From contig NZ_RJJY01000001.1 in NCBI RefSeq assembly GCF_003751085.1, positions 2,480,001 to 2,544,000 on the forward strand: a stretch of DNA of 64,000 bases, written 5' to 3'. Of this stretch, positions 9,305 to 18,666 are shown piece by piece. The notes beneath the pieces were generated by a model. That model was not told where the DNA came from. It saw only the letters and a program-made list of their open reading frames with translations, and made no database searches. A program made the translations under genes and the position numbers. Position 1 is the stretch's first letter, and the number at the start of each line of letters is the position of its first letter. The stretch comes from Micromonospora sp. Llam0 (GTDB lineage: Bacteria > Actinomycetota > Actinomycetes > Mycobacteriales > Micromonosporaceae).

Positions 9305-9468
9305 TCGCCCTCGCCGCCGTCATCATCCCGCTCACCTTCGCCGTACTCCACGCAGGCGACAGTCTGACCTGGGCATACGCCAGATTCCGGGTCAGCTGGC
9401 TCCTCACCACCGGACTCCTCATCCGCGCCGCCGTCGTCGTCCTGGGTCATCTGGGCGGACCCGAATGA
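9301..9468 (+). CDS. Small membrane protein, paralogue 2
   Basis: A 55-residue protein from GTG 9301 with hydrophobic segments LAAVIIPLTFAVLHAGDS and LLTTGLLIRAAVVVL around TWAYARFRVS. It is clearly related to the protein at 8787-8963. The start overlaps the stop of the HTH gene. The function is unknown. Confidence 0.6.
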   Translation: MIALAAVIIPLTFAVLHAGDSLTWAYARFRVSWLLTTGLLIRAAVVVLGHLGGPE

Positions 9469-9663
9469 ACCCACCTCCACCCGCACACCACACCGCCCGG
9501 GCGCCACCAGCACCGCCCGACTGCCCACCACCCGCGCCCCAACCCACCCGACCAGGAACCATGACTCCCTACCTGAAGATCACAACCCGCCGACCGTCGA
9601 CGCCGGCCCGTCATCCAGACCCCGGTCACCCCCTTCACCCACCCCGCCACCGGCCGCCGCATC

Positions 9664-10413
9664 GTGGTCGTGTCCACCGCGCACTACGGCGAAGCCGGCT
9701 ACTACCACACCCTGCTCGACGACATCACCACCTCCATGAACGACGGCTTCACCGTCCACTACGAGAACGCCAACCACCAACGACCCGACGACCAACCCAC
9801 CCCAACCGAACAAACCGTCCTCGCCGACCTCGCCACCATGCGCGAACTCGCCACGCTACGGATGTCGGCACTCGGCTGGATCCACCAACCCACCCTGCTG
9901 CACCACCCCGCCTGGCAGCGACACGACCTCACCGACCTCGACATCATCCGCCAGATCGGAACCGAGACGATGCGCCGCTACACCAGCCGCCGGATCCGGT
10001 CACTCACCTGGCCCGACCATGAGCCCTGGCGACTCGCCCGACACCACGCCATGTTCACCGCCGGCAACCGCATCGTCATCCGCCTTCCACCACCCGACCC
10101 CGCCCGCACCACCCATGCTGACCCGTTCACCCAGGTCCTGCTCCACAACCGCACCCACACCGCTGTCACAGCGGCCACCGCCACCACCGACAATCTCGTC
10201 ATGATCTGGGGAGCCCGACACCTCCCCGGCATCACCACCGCCCTCGGCGCAGCCGGCTACCGACCCGACCACGACCAACAGCGGTGGCACACCATCGGAC
10301 ACCTCCCACCCATCGCCGCCAACATCGCCCGGTACCTCCTACGCCGGCCACCCGCACCCCACCCCCGCTACTACCAGTCCGACAACGCCAGCACCCGCGA
10401 CCCCAAGCCCTGA
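9664..10413 (+). CDS. Hypothetical protein, start possibly lost to a frameshift
   Basis: A 249-residue product from GTG 9664. Coding-like sequence in the same frame continues upstream to about 9577 (VIQTPVTPFTHPATGRR) before meeting a stop. A well-placed start (ATG 9561 after CAGGAA) lies in another frame and reads MTPYLKITTRRP. The simplest reading is one gene starting at 9561 with a one-base shift near 9600. The body has (I/L)(D/S)DITTSMNDGFTVHYEN and NLVMIWGARHLPGI but matches no family I know. Confidence 0.5.
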   Translation: MVVSTAHYGEAGYYHTLLDDITTSMNDGFTVHYENANHQRPDDQPTPTEQTVLADLATMRELATLRMSALGWIHQPTLLHHPAWQRHDLTDLDIIRQIGTETMRRYTSRRIRSLTWPDHEPWRLARHHAMFTAGNRIVIRLPPPDPARTTHADPFTQVLLHNRTHTAVTAATATTDNLVMIWGARHLPGITTALGAAGYRPDHDQQRWHTIGHLPPIAANIARYLLRRPPAPHPRYYQSDNASTRDPKP

Positions 10414-10621
10414 ACCACCACCACGACCGGCCACGTCGCCGGTCGCCCTCTCGACCATGACGCCCTCGCCCAACCTGCCGATATGCTGCACCCGGGCGGC
10501 GCGGCACCATCTCCATGTCGATCTCCCGCAAGAGTCGACCGCGCCGCCCCGCACCAACCCGGCGGCATCCACATACCGCCGATCTCGTCGTGTCCGCCGC
10601 CGCTCACGCGAGGATGGTCCG

Positions 10622-10987
10622 GTGGACGAGTTCGTTGACCTTCGCCGGGAGGTGGATCGGCTACGGGCGGAGAACGCCCGGCTGGCCCGGCTGCTGGACC
10701 TACACGGCCAGAACACGATGCCGCGACCGGAGCAGCTGTCCGCGCCGGTCGCGGCACCGGGGCTGGTCACCATGGCATCGTCGACGGCGGACAAACTGGC
10801 GCTGTTCAGCGACCGGTTCCAGGCCCGAACCGACGTGTACGCCGTACGGTGGGAGAACGCCCGTACCGGCACCGCCGGCTGGATGCCCGCAGTCGCCGGC
10901 GGCTGGCGCAAGGGCATCGACCGACGCGGCGCCGGGCCAAGCGGGTCGCGAGATCGTGCCCACCCTGCTTATCGGGCACAGCCGTAG
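10622..10987 (+). pseudogene. Truncated TOTE conflict-system primase-helicase gene (5' remnant)
   Basis: The product opens with a short coiled coil (DLRREVDRLRAENARLARLL). It then has FSDRFQARTDVYAVRWENAR followed by TGTAGWMPAVAGGW, the start of the archaeo-eukaryotic primase module that defines TOTE conflict systems (usual form LFRGREDVYA.RWEN...G..PA). The frame drifts and stops at 10987, where several hundred more residues (primase, helicase, nuclease) would be expected. Only the first 120 or so residues remain. 10988-11052 holds only the leader of the next gene. Confidence 0.6.
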
Positions 10988-11052
10988 CGGCTCTCACTGG
11001 ATGCGGCGGTCCCCGCCCTTTATTTTTGCTCCTGTAGCGGCATGATTACCGA

Positions 11053-13710
11053 ATGGCTCGCAGGTGGCGTCGACCGCTGTACGCGGTGTTCGGCCTAGCC
11101 GCTCTGACGCTGACCGTCGCCCTCGGGACGCGGTTCGGCTGGTGGCGGGCGTTCGGTGATCCGCAGAAGGGCGCCTGGCCATGGATCGAGGCCGCCAGCT
11201 GGATCGTGGCATCTGCTTCCGGCCTCGCCGGCATCGGCGTCGGCGTCGCGTCCCTTGTGGTAGCGCTGCGTTCGACGCGGAACCAGGCCGACCGGCCAAC
11301 GGCGGCACCGCAGCCACGGGCCGACAGGACCGCTGCGGTACCGCAGCCAAGGCGAGACCCTCTACTTCTGGACCGCGACAGCGAGTATGAGCGCCTCCGC
11401 GAACGGCTGACAGAAGGCCCATGGGGCGTCGTCGCCGTCACCGGTCCTCCCGGCATCGGTAAGACCAGACTGGTCGACGCTGTGCTCGACGACGTCATGC
11501 ACGCCGACAGGACCGTGCAGGTGTACAAGCATGAGGCGGAGCCGTACGGCCGACTGGACGCGCTCACGCTCATCGCGGATATTGAGGGCCGGCACGGCAG
11601 GCCCGCCGTGCTCCGGCCCGGCGAGCCGCTGCTCGGCCGCCTGGAAGCGGCGCTGGAGGGGACGGAGCAGAGTCACATCATCATCGTCGTCGACTCCGCC
11701 CAGCACTTGGTCGTCCCGGGCGAGCGCAGGTTCGTCGACCTTCAGCTCGACGAGGCACTGGACGCGTTCGCCACCAACCATCGGCACCGCGTGGCGGTGG
11801 TGCTCCTCAGCCGGGACCCGCTGGAGGCCGGGGCCGGAGGCGTCTGGTCCACGGCCGATCCACCGATTGCTCTGGGCCGCCTACCGAAGCAGGACTTCAC
11901 CAGCCTCCTGCGCGCCGCCCTGGGCAAGCGGGGCCAACTCGGGCCGACAGATTTGTCCTCGGCGGACCTGACCATGCTGTACCGGAAGCTGCATGGAAAT
12001 CCGCGCTGCGCCCAGCTGATGCAGGCGATTGTCATGCACTCCGAGCCCGCCGTCGGCATGGCGTCCCTCCGCGCGAGCGTCGCGCAGATGGAGTCGTCGG
12101 ACGTGCCGCGGCGCCTCGCCGACCTCCTGTTCCAGCATCTCCCCGACCCCCGCCGCCGCGTCATCGAGGCGCTCGCCGCCTTCGCGACACCAGTCGACGC
12201 CGCCGCTGTGGCGGCCGCGCTGGCCAACACGCCCAACCGGCGTGATGTCGAGGCCATCCTGGAGGTGCTGGCCAAGAGCGAGTTCGTCACCGCGACGCAC
12301 GGCGGGCGCTACCACCTGGAGATGACTGACGTTGACGCGTTGCTGCCCCGAGACGCCGGTGAACGGCGAGCCCTGCTGCGCCGCGCCGCGGACGTGCTGG
12401 GCCGACAGCGCGTGACCGAGCCTTCCAGTATCGACGACCTTAATATCCACTTTGCTCAACTACGCGTACTGCTCAGGAGCCACCGGTATCCGGTAGCGCA
12501 CGAAGTGATCGAGCTGACCGCCGACATCCTGAACCGGTGGGACTGCGGCACCCTCCTCCTCGACCAACGCGTGAAGGTCTGCGGCAAGCTCGGCGATCCC
12601 ACGTTGGAGATGGCCAACGACAACGTGCTGGGCGACCTCTACGGCCGACGCGGCGACTTCGGCCGGGCCAACCAGGCCTACGGCCGTGCGCTGGACCGAG
12701 CCAACGAGATCGGCACGCCCGAGATCCGCACCAGGATCCGCGCCAACCTCGGAGCGATGTACTGGCAGAACAACGACGCGGATAACGCCTACAACTACTA
12801 CGAACAGGCGCGGTCGGAAGCGGAAGCGCAGGGCGCGTTGGTGGTGTTGATGGGCACGCTCGAAGGCCTGGCCAACTGCCACCGACGCTCGGGACAGTAC
12901 GATCAGGCCTTCCGCCGAGCGGAGGAGGCACTCGCCATCGCGGCGCGCCCCGACTTCGTGGACGCACCCGGCGCCGCAGACGACGGCTACGCGCGAACGG
13001 TTCGCATCGTGTTGCGGCTCGCCCGCTGGCATACCGAGATGAAGAACACCGACCGGGCCGAGAAGTACATCGAGGACGCCCAGCTAATGGCGGCATCCCG
13101 CCTGGACGATTGGCAGATGCCCGCCTGCCAGGATGCCCACGCCGACCTCCTGCTCGCCAAGGGCAGCCTCAGCAAGGCGATCGAGATGGCGACGGACGCG
13201 GTCGAGCAGGCGGTGCGGGTGCACGATCCGGTAACCATCCTGCAGGCCCGCACCACCCTCGCCATGGCGTATCTGACAAAGGACGAGATCCCGGCCGCCA
13301 GGAAGCACATCGAGAAAGCGGGCCGGTACCGGCGGGCGGGGAAGGCCCTCATCGTGCTCGCACTTCAGGCACTCACGACCCGACAGTCGCATCATCCTGC
13401 CGCCCGGCAGCTCTTCGACGACCTCGCCGAGCAGGCACGCAAGCGAATCGACCGGAACGCAAAAGACTTCGGAGCGCACCACATGCTCGGATTCGCCATC
13501 TGTGGCCAACGCCTGGACACGACCGAGTCCCTCCGCCCCGCCCGCGACGAGTTCACGGTAGCCAACGACCTGACCAAAGCGGCCGCACCGTACCTCCGTG
13601 AACGGATGCGGATGCTCGTGAACCGCCTCGACAGTTGCGCTCAGCGGCCCGGCCGGCTGCGGCCTGTACTCGACGCCCTAGCCGACACCGGGTCACGGCC
13701 GGCAGGCTAA
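11053..13710 (+). CDS. Membrane-anchored STAND-type NTPase with TPR repeats
   Basis: An 885-residue protein. Two hydrophobic helices (about 9-27 and 45-68) precede a P-loop NTPase: Walker A GPPGIGKT (about 131-138) and a Walker B-like IIIVVDSAQ (about 209-217), with a winged-helix-like region after it. From about residue 500 there are TPR-like repeats (for example NVLGDLYGRRGDFGRANQAY and ANLGAMYWQNNDADNAYNYY). This NB-ARC plus TPR build is typical of STAND signal or defence ATPases. No separate effector domain is seen, so the membrane helices could be the output. The 3' end overlaps the convergent regulator gene by 4 bp. Confidence 0.8.
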   Translation: MARRWRRPLYAVFGLAALTLTVALGTRFGWWRAFGDPQKGAWPWIEAASWIVASASGLAGIGVGVASLVVALRSTRNQADRPTAAPQPRADRTAAVPQPRRDPLLLDRDSEYERLRERLTEGPWGVVAVTGPPGIGKTRLVDAVLDDVMHADRTVQVYKHEAEPYGRLDALTLIADIEGRHGRPAVLRPGEPLLGRLEAALEGTEQSHIIIVVDSAQHLVVPGERRFVDLQLDEALDAFATNHRHRVAVVLLSRDPLEAGAGGVWSTADPPIALGRLPKQDFTSLLRAALGKRGQLGPTDLSSADLTMLYRKLHGNPRCAQLMQAIVMHSEPAVGMASLRASVAQMESSDVPRRLADLLFQHLPDPRRRVIEALAAFATPVDAAAVAAALANTPNRRDVEAILEVLAKSEFVTATHGGRYHLEMTDVDALLPRDAGERRALLRRAADVLGRQRVTEPSSIDDLNIHFAQLRVLLRSHRYPVAHEVIELTADILNRWDCGTLLLDQRVKVCGKLGDPTLEMANDNVLGDLYGRRGDFGRANQAYGRALDRANEIGTPEIRTRIRANLGAMYWQNNDADNAYNYYEQARSEAEAQGALVVLMGTLEGLANCHRRSGQYDQAFRRAEEALAIAARPDFVDAPGAADDGYARTVRIVLRLARWHTEMKNTDRAEKYIEDAQLMAASRLDDWQMPACQDAHADLLLAKGSLSKAIEMATDAVEQAVRVHDPVTILQARTTLAMAYLTKDEIPAARKHIEKAGRYRRAGKALIVLALQALTTRQSHHPAARQLFDDLAEQARKRIDRNAKDFGAHHMLGFAICGQRLDTTESLRPARDEFTVANDLTKAAAPYLRERMRMLVNRLDSCAQRPGRLRPVLDALADTGSRPAG

Positions 13711-14348
13711 CCAACCGGCGGCGAGAGAAACCATCCAAGCTCCTGCGCCCGCAGCACGGCCTGCGTCCTCGTCCGCACGCCCATGTCCCGGTACAGCGAC
13801 CGCAGCATCCGGAACATCGCACGCTCCGAGTAGCCGACCTGGCCAGCCAGCTCAGCCACCGTCGAACCAGCCGCGAGCTGGCGCAACCACGACAGCCGAT
13901 CATCCGCTTTCAGGTCCAGCGAACCACCACTCGGGAGGCTCGCACTGGCCAGCGCGGTGAGCACCTCGACGGGCAGCACGGCTTGACCGCCGGCGGTGGC
14001 CTCCACCGTCCGCAAGACCTCCTCTCCTCCGCAGCTGCGGGACAGCACAGACGTCGCCCCGGCCCGTATCGCCCGGACACCGGCCATGCCTAGCGTTCCC
14101 TCACCTGCCTGCTCCTCCAGCAGCGCCATGACGCGGGCGGACCCGGCATCGTGCAGCGCGCCGAGCAGCTCCCAGCCCTGCTGGGACGACAGCGTGACCA
14201 TGACGACCGCGCCCTCGCGGGAACTCGCCCACGCCAGGACATCCTCCGGTGTGTCAACTCGGTGACCGGCAGCGGACAACACCGTCGCCACGCCTCGCCG
14301 GAACATCGGAAGCGGATCGACGACCGCGACATGCAGGACCACCGGCAA
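13707..14348 (-). CDS. LuxR/NarL-type regulator with degenerate receiver domain
   Basis: A 213-residue protein with an N-terminal receiver-like fold (HVAVVDPLPMFRRGVATVL) and a C-terminal LuxR HTH (LAAGSTVAELAGQVGYSERA then MFRMLRSLYRDMGVRTRTQA, about 150-200). Where the phospho-acceptor Asp should stand the sequence reads GAVVMVTLSSQQGW, with no Asp. The receiver is therefore probably not phosphorylated in the usual way. It converges on the STAND gene; no sensor kinase is nearby. The regulated genes are unknown. Confidence 0.8.
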   Translation of the reverse strand: MPVVLHVAVVDPLPMFRRGVATVLSAAGHRVDTPEDVLAWASSREGAVVMVTLSSQQGWELLGALHDAGSARVMALLEEQAGEGTLGMAGVRAIRAGATSVLSRSCGGEEVLRTVEATAGGQAVLPVEVLTALASASLPSGGSLDLKADDRLSWLRQLAAGSTVAELAGQVGYSERAMFRMLRSLYRDMGVRTRTQAVLRAQELGWFLSPPVG

Positions 14349-14501
14349 GAGCTAAGCACCCACAGCCGAAGAACAGCCGGACCGCCGCGCGCAGGCAGGG
14401 TCATGCCGCGTTCCACGTCACGATCACGCCGCAGCCTGGCATGGACCGGCATCGAAACTTGCACCTAGCGTGGTCACTGGATTGCCGACCCGGAGGTTTC
14501 C

Positions 14502-14798
14502 ATGGTCCATGACGACGACACCAGCGAGCCGGTGCATAACGTCATCCGCGACAGCGATTTCGCGCCGGTCGAGCGACCCGCCGATCTAACGAACGGCAGA
14601 TACGACTTCATCAAGCACATCGTGGTCAACGAGCCGAGCTGGTGGGCACGGCGAATCCATGAGTGGATCTGTGAGGAGAGAAACAGACACGACATCACCC
14701 TCGCGATGATCCACTACGTGCTGAAGCGGGAGCGTCCCGCGATACGGTCGAATATCGCTCGCCATCCGGCCGCTCGGCGGCCAGGTACCAACATTTAA
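14502..14798 (+). CDS. Hypothetical protein
   Basis: A 98-residue protein with a strong start: GGAGG about 7 nt before ATG 14502. The middle (GRYDFIKHIVVNEPSWWARR then IHEWICEERNRHDITLAMIH) is hydrophobic and charged in a folded pattern. The C-terminus is basic. No family was recognised. It stands alone between the LuxR gene and an AT-richer intergenic stretch. Confidence 0.5.
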   Translation: MVHDDDTSEPVHNVIRDSDFAPVERPADLTNGRYDFIKHIVVNEPSWWARRIHEWICEERNRHDITLAMIHYVLKRERPAIRSNIARHPAARRPGTNI

Positions 14799-15167
14799 GA
14801 TCCGGATCTCGGTCGATCAAGGTTTCGCGAAATTGAGTTATGCCCGTTTTGGGTAAATTCTAAGAGTTGTACGTTTCGATACAGTTCTCGGCTGCTCCAA
14901 AGCAATCGAGGTAACGCCATCCAGGCGGAGGAGGGAGGACGGTGTTGCGGTAAAGCTGCTATGGTCTCGGGTCCAGCACCGCTGCGGATCTGGCTGCTTC
15001 CTCGCAGCAGGCAACGTCGCAGAATCAGTGGCCCTTGCTCTTAAGCGACCAGTACCCGCAAGTCCACGCCGCTGCCCGTTGCCGGTTCCGCCCGATGGAC
15101 GCGAAGGCCGATCATGACCTAGGCGGTCTAGCCTGGGACCCCAGCCAGCGGCTGGATGGGCGAGGTT
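14799..15167. other. Intergenic stretch, AT-richer than surroundings
   Basis: About 370 bp without a supportable gene. 14805-14900 is noticeably AT-rich for this genome and includes the palindrome GATCCGGATC. It could hold promoters or be recently acquired DNA. No hairpin followed by a T-run was seen. Confidence 0.3.
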
Positions 15168-16109
15168 TTATGGCCTCTTCGCTCCGACGAGAGCAGAGAG
15201 AATGCCGACTGTCAGGGCAACGCCCCCCGACACGGCAAGCCAGGCCAGCCAAGCACCGCCATCGGTAGCCCCGTAGCCACAAGCGGCTAGGGCAAGCGCT
15301 CCCAGGCCACCGATCCCCAGACAGCCAGAGGCAGACGGCTGAGGCTGCCGGGAAATGGCGGTTGACTGAAACGTCGGGCTGCGCTGCTCTGCGGCAACTG
15401 ATGCATCCTGCGGTGCGGGAACCGCCCCCGCCCGCGCGTCCCGCTTCTGACGCAGATTCTGGAACATCTCGCCTTCTTGAAAGGGGTGATACTCAGAGGA
15501 GACATGCTCGACGACGGGCGGTGACGGATTGTCCGATCCCCTTCGCTGCTGCCGAGCCGCAGACGAATACCCTCTGGGCTGGGCGCCGGGTGGGCTTTTC
15601 TGGTTGGTTCCTGTCGCCGACGCCTCGCTGGTCCGGCTCTTTTGCCGCTGCCGTGGCGGCTCTGTCGGACTCGCTGCGGGATGGGAGCGCCGCTCGCCCG
15701 TGCGGCTGCCATCCCTGGCAGATTGGAAGATCAGCCGAGCAGCGCTACTGACAGGCGTGATCATTCCATCAGCCGGAGAGTAGACGAAGGCAGCCATCCC
15801 GACCTGCTCGGCGTAAGCCAACGCGGCCTGCGTGTAGCGGTTGTTCACAAAGAAGTAGAGCGTGCCCGGACGGTTCGCTCGCGCGCCCGCGAGTTCGCGG
15901 AGCGGCCGTGGACCGACTGGCTTTCCGTACCATTTGACCTGCGCGAAGGCGCCCATCGCGATGGCGTCGATGCCTCCGTCAGCACCCGGCTTCGTCGGAT
16001 GGGCATCAGGATGGCCGAGCCACTTCATCCACGCCACGGCGTTCGCCTCGGCGGCGGCCCAATCTTCGACCTGTTGCGGCCGGGGCGCACCCTCCGGTCG
16101 GCCCTCCAT
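15168..16109 (-). CDS. Mrr-like restriction endonuclease with C-terminal membrane segments
   Basis: A 313-residue protein. The N-terminal PD-(D/E)XK fold is clear: EANAVAWMKWLGHPDAHPT, then GADGGIDAIAMGAFAQVKWYGK, giving D44, D48 and the Q57-x-K59 catalytic pair of Mrr_cat nucleases. A low-complexity linker (about 130-255) leads to two hydrophobic segments (about 264-280 and 288-308). The start at 16109 follows GGAGAGG. It would cut DNA, and the tail would tether it at the membrane. Role in defence is inference from domain and context. Confidence 0.72.
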   Translation of the reverse strand: MEGRPEGAPRPQQVEDWAAAEANAVAWMKWLGHPDAHPTKPGADGGIDAIAMGAFAQVKWYGKPVGPRPLRELAGARANRPGTLYFFVNNRYTQAALAYAEQVGMAAFVYSPADGMITPVSSAARLIFQSARDGSRTGERRSHPAASPTEPPRQRQKSRTSEASATGTNQKSPPGAQPRGYSSAARQQRRGSDNPSPPVVEHVSSEYHPFQEGEMFQNLRQKRDARAGAVPAPQDASVAAEQRSPTFQSTAISRQPQPSASGCLGIGGLGALALAACGYGATDGGAWLAWLAVSGGVALTVGILSALVGAKRP

Positions 16110-16207
16110 CCCGCCCCTCTCCTATGCTGATCGCGGAACGGTAGCAGGACGCCGATGGTCGCGGCTGCCCTCCTCGGTCTACGGCCGTTTGTGGGGCCTG
16201 TATGGTG

Positions 16208-16244
16208 TCAAATGGGGTTCCGGTCGTTGACCTGCGGATTCGCA
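16208..16244 (+). repeat. Dispersed repeat, copy 1 (also near 41497-41535)
   Basis: The stretch centred on GGGGTTCCGGTCGTTGACCT followed by GCGGATTCGCAG occurs here and, with few differences, at 41497-41535. Both copies continue a short way later into TACTCGTTGAT. The second copy sits beside transposase remnants, so this is probably the end of a lost insertion sequence. Confidence 0.5.
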
Positions 16245-16365
16245 GGGCTGCCCATACTCGTTGATCAACGCATGGACGACCGTCCTTGCCGGCACTCGGA
16301 CGGCACCCAGATCCGTCTTATCGCGACCATCCGTAACGCGTACGCGGACTTCGTCAGATCTCCCG

Positions 16366-16584
16366 TCAATCTTGGACAGACTCGGCTCGCCCGTGGTTGG
16401 CGTCGCGCTGGTCGACGAAGAGCAGCTGCGCCGCCAAGCGCACAACGTCGTCGTCGATATCGTCACTTGCCCACTTGTCGAGCGGCACGGCTTCGGGAAG
16501 CTCGGCATGAACGGCATCAACCGCAGCCTGGCTCTCCTTCCATCGCTGGATCTCGTCCCACGCTTCAATGTCACTGGTCGACAT
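16366..16584 (-). CDS. Small hypothetical protein
   Basis: A 72-residue acidic, helical product from ATG 16584 (MSTSDIEAWDEIQRW at the start, LDKWASDDIDDDVVRLAAQL later). The composition is gene-like, but no ribosome binding site is obvious and no family is recognised. A longer start at 16623 is possible. Confidence 0.35.
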   Translation of the reverse strand: MSTSDIEAWDEIQRWKESQAAVDAVHAELPEAVPLDKWASDDIDDDVVRLAAQLLFVDQRDANHGRAESVQD

Positions 16585-16977
16585 GGCTCTCGTACGCTGC
16601 CATACCGTCTCCTCGGATGCCACGGAGGTGCCGCCACCGGGCTTCTGACGGACGGCCCGCCTCTACCAGGCCAGGTGGAGGCCGACGACAACGGTGCCCT
16701 CAAGGTATTGGCAGGATGCGGTGGTCAGGCAGGGCGGGTGGGTTCGCCCCGAATGGCGGGCGCTTGATCACGTGTCCTCATCTAGCCGCGAGGGGCGCGG
16801 TCGCCGCTCGGCGCGTTGTTCGTCAGCTGCGGGGCCCTGAGGCAGTATTGCCGGGCTTCGCGCGCGACCGAGGTGACGGCGGACAGCGCCGCTGGCATGG
16901 TCGGCGGTCGAGGTGGGCCGACGGCCCGACGACGGTGCTGAAGACGGTCCGGTCGCTGTCTGACATCCTTCGCAGTC

Positions 16978-17921
16978 ATGCGGATCGTGCTCCAGCGGGG
17001 CGACCTGACCGACCAGGGCGTCGATGCGATCGTCAACCCGACCAACGGCAGACTCAGAGGAGCTGGTGGTGTCGACGCGGTGGTCCACCGACGGGGTGGT
17101 CCGGCGCTGCGCGCCGACTGCCGGACGCTGCTCGCGGGCCGCTACGGCGACGGGCTGCCGGTCGGGCAGGCGGTAGCTACCACCGGCGGCAATCTCCCGG
17201 CCCGCTGGGTTATCCACACAGTCGGACCGGCGTACTCGCCCTCCGAGGATCGCACCGCGTTGCTCGTGTCCTGCTATCGGCAGAGCCTGCAGGTCGCGGA
17301 CGCCCTCGGCGCGGTCACGGTGTCGTTCCCGGCGATCTCCACCGGTGCTCACCGGTGGCCGGTCGAGGATGCCGCCCAGATAGCGATCGGCGCGGTGCGA
17401 GGCAGCGCTACCGGAGTGACCGAGGTGCGGTTGTGTTGGCCAGCGAGGACGTTCATGCGGCGTTCCGCGCCGACCTTGGACCCACCGATGAGGAGATCGC
17501 GCTCGCTCTTGCCGCGCATCCTGCCGTCCGATGGCGGAAACTGTTCGCGCTGGCCGACCGGCTCACCCCGCAGGATCTGCGAGTGGAGTGGACTGGTGGC
17601 GGCGATCCCGAGTCGGGTGTGTTCCTGCTCCACCACCCGGACTACAGCCCGCTCGTCCGAGAAGTCATCACGATGTTGAGCGAACTCGATGTAGTGGTGC
17701 CGTTCAACTGGTCTGACTGGCACACCTCCACCCCGCTGTTCCCGGAGGCGACCGGGTTGGCCGAGGCGCCGGTGGCCGACGCGGCCCGGCTGGCCACGAC
17801 GTACATCCGCGGCGAACGGTTCGGTGACGGCGCGACCCAGCAGGCCCTACAGAACGGCGCGCTGCTCGCAATCCTCGCCAGGCTACGCCGATGGTTCGAG
17901 ACCGAACGTCCCGAAGCCTGA
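16978..17921 (+). pseudogene. Macro domain-DUF6508 gene, broken by a one-base frameshift
   Basis: The first frame (16978 to about 17431) is a macro domain: QRGDLTDQGVDAIVNPTNGR, GAGGVDAVVHRRGGPAL and VSFPAISTGAHRWPVEDAA, as in ADP-ribose-binding hydrolases. At 17424-17440 the expected VRLVLASEDVHAAF is split. EVRL ends one frame and VLASEDVHAAFRADLG opens the next, as if one base were lost in GGTTGTGTTGG. The second frame continues as a DUF6508-type domain to 17921 (VVPFNWSDWH, ATTYIRGERFGDGA). GTG at 17433 could start a separate gene, but its first residues are the macro domain's own end. Confidence 0.65.
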
Positions 17922-18024
17922 CATGACCCGACCCCTTCCAACGTCGTTGGACGCAGCTAAGTCCACTGCGTACCTATCTGGCGATGCGGGCAGCGCGATG
18001 CTGTCCTTGTACCTGCCGAGAATG

Positions 18025-18635
18025 TCATCCGGGCAGCTCAGGCAGCATGTTCGTACTCGTGGAGGAGGCTGCCGAGGCAGTCACGTCGGTGGATTTCAGG
18101 CGGGCGAGACAGTTTGGGTCGGTGATCGGTTCGGGCAGTGGCGCGAGTGGCCGGACGTTGGCGATGCCCTGATGAGGGCGATGCTCGTTGTAGAAGACCT
18201 CGTATTCGCAGAGCGCGTGCCGCAAGTGCAGCTGGTTGAGAATCAGCGTCCGGCCGAGGAGTTCACGCCGGCAGGTCCGGACCCAGCGTTCCGTCACCGC
18301 GTTCATCCCGGGTACCCGGACTCCGCTGAGGACCATGTCGATACCGGCGTCGGCGAAGACGGTGTCGAACAGGACCGGGAACTTGCCGTCCCGGTCCCGG
18401 ATCATGTATTTCACCTGGCAGCCGGCGTCTTCCTTGCTGGTGTTCGAGGCCAGGCGCAGGACCAGCCGGCGGATCGACCGGACGGTTCGTGGCCGCCCGG
18501 CCTGGCGGGGCCGGGAACGGCGGGCGATCAGGTCCCGGTGCCAGCGCAACACGGTATCCGGGCGCACCAGCAACCGCAGATGGTTCAGCGCGGACGGCGC
18601 CGACAGCGGGCGTCTTGCGGCTTGCTCCGTCAGGG
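18025..18635 (-). pseudogene. Integrase-core (rve) transposase with internal deletion
   Basis: The N-terminal part (LLVRPDTVLRWHRDLIARRS) runs directly into the C-terminal part (AGCQVKYMIRDRDGKF, FNEHRPHQ-like YNEHRPHQGIANVRPL). About 100 residues that normally lie between them, carrying the first catalytic Asp, are missing. It is a dead IS remnant. Confidence 0.7.
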
Positions 18636-18666
18636 GACCGTGCCCGGCGGCTGGGATACTGACGCG

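Noticed and set aside
17433..17921. Independent DUF6508 gene starting at GTG 17433
   Set aside because: Its first residues complete the macro domain and no ribosome binding site precedes it, so a frameshifted fusion is more likely. It is not fully excluded.
17824..18666. N-terminal extension of the nuclease-propeller protein
   Set aside because: The open frame covers an antisense transposase remnant and has no domain-like text; the start was moved to GTG 18667.
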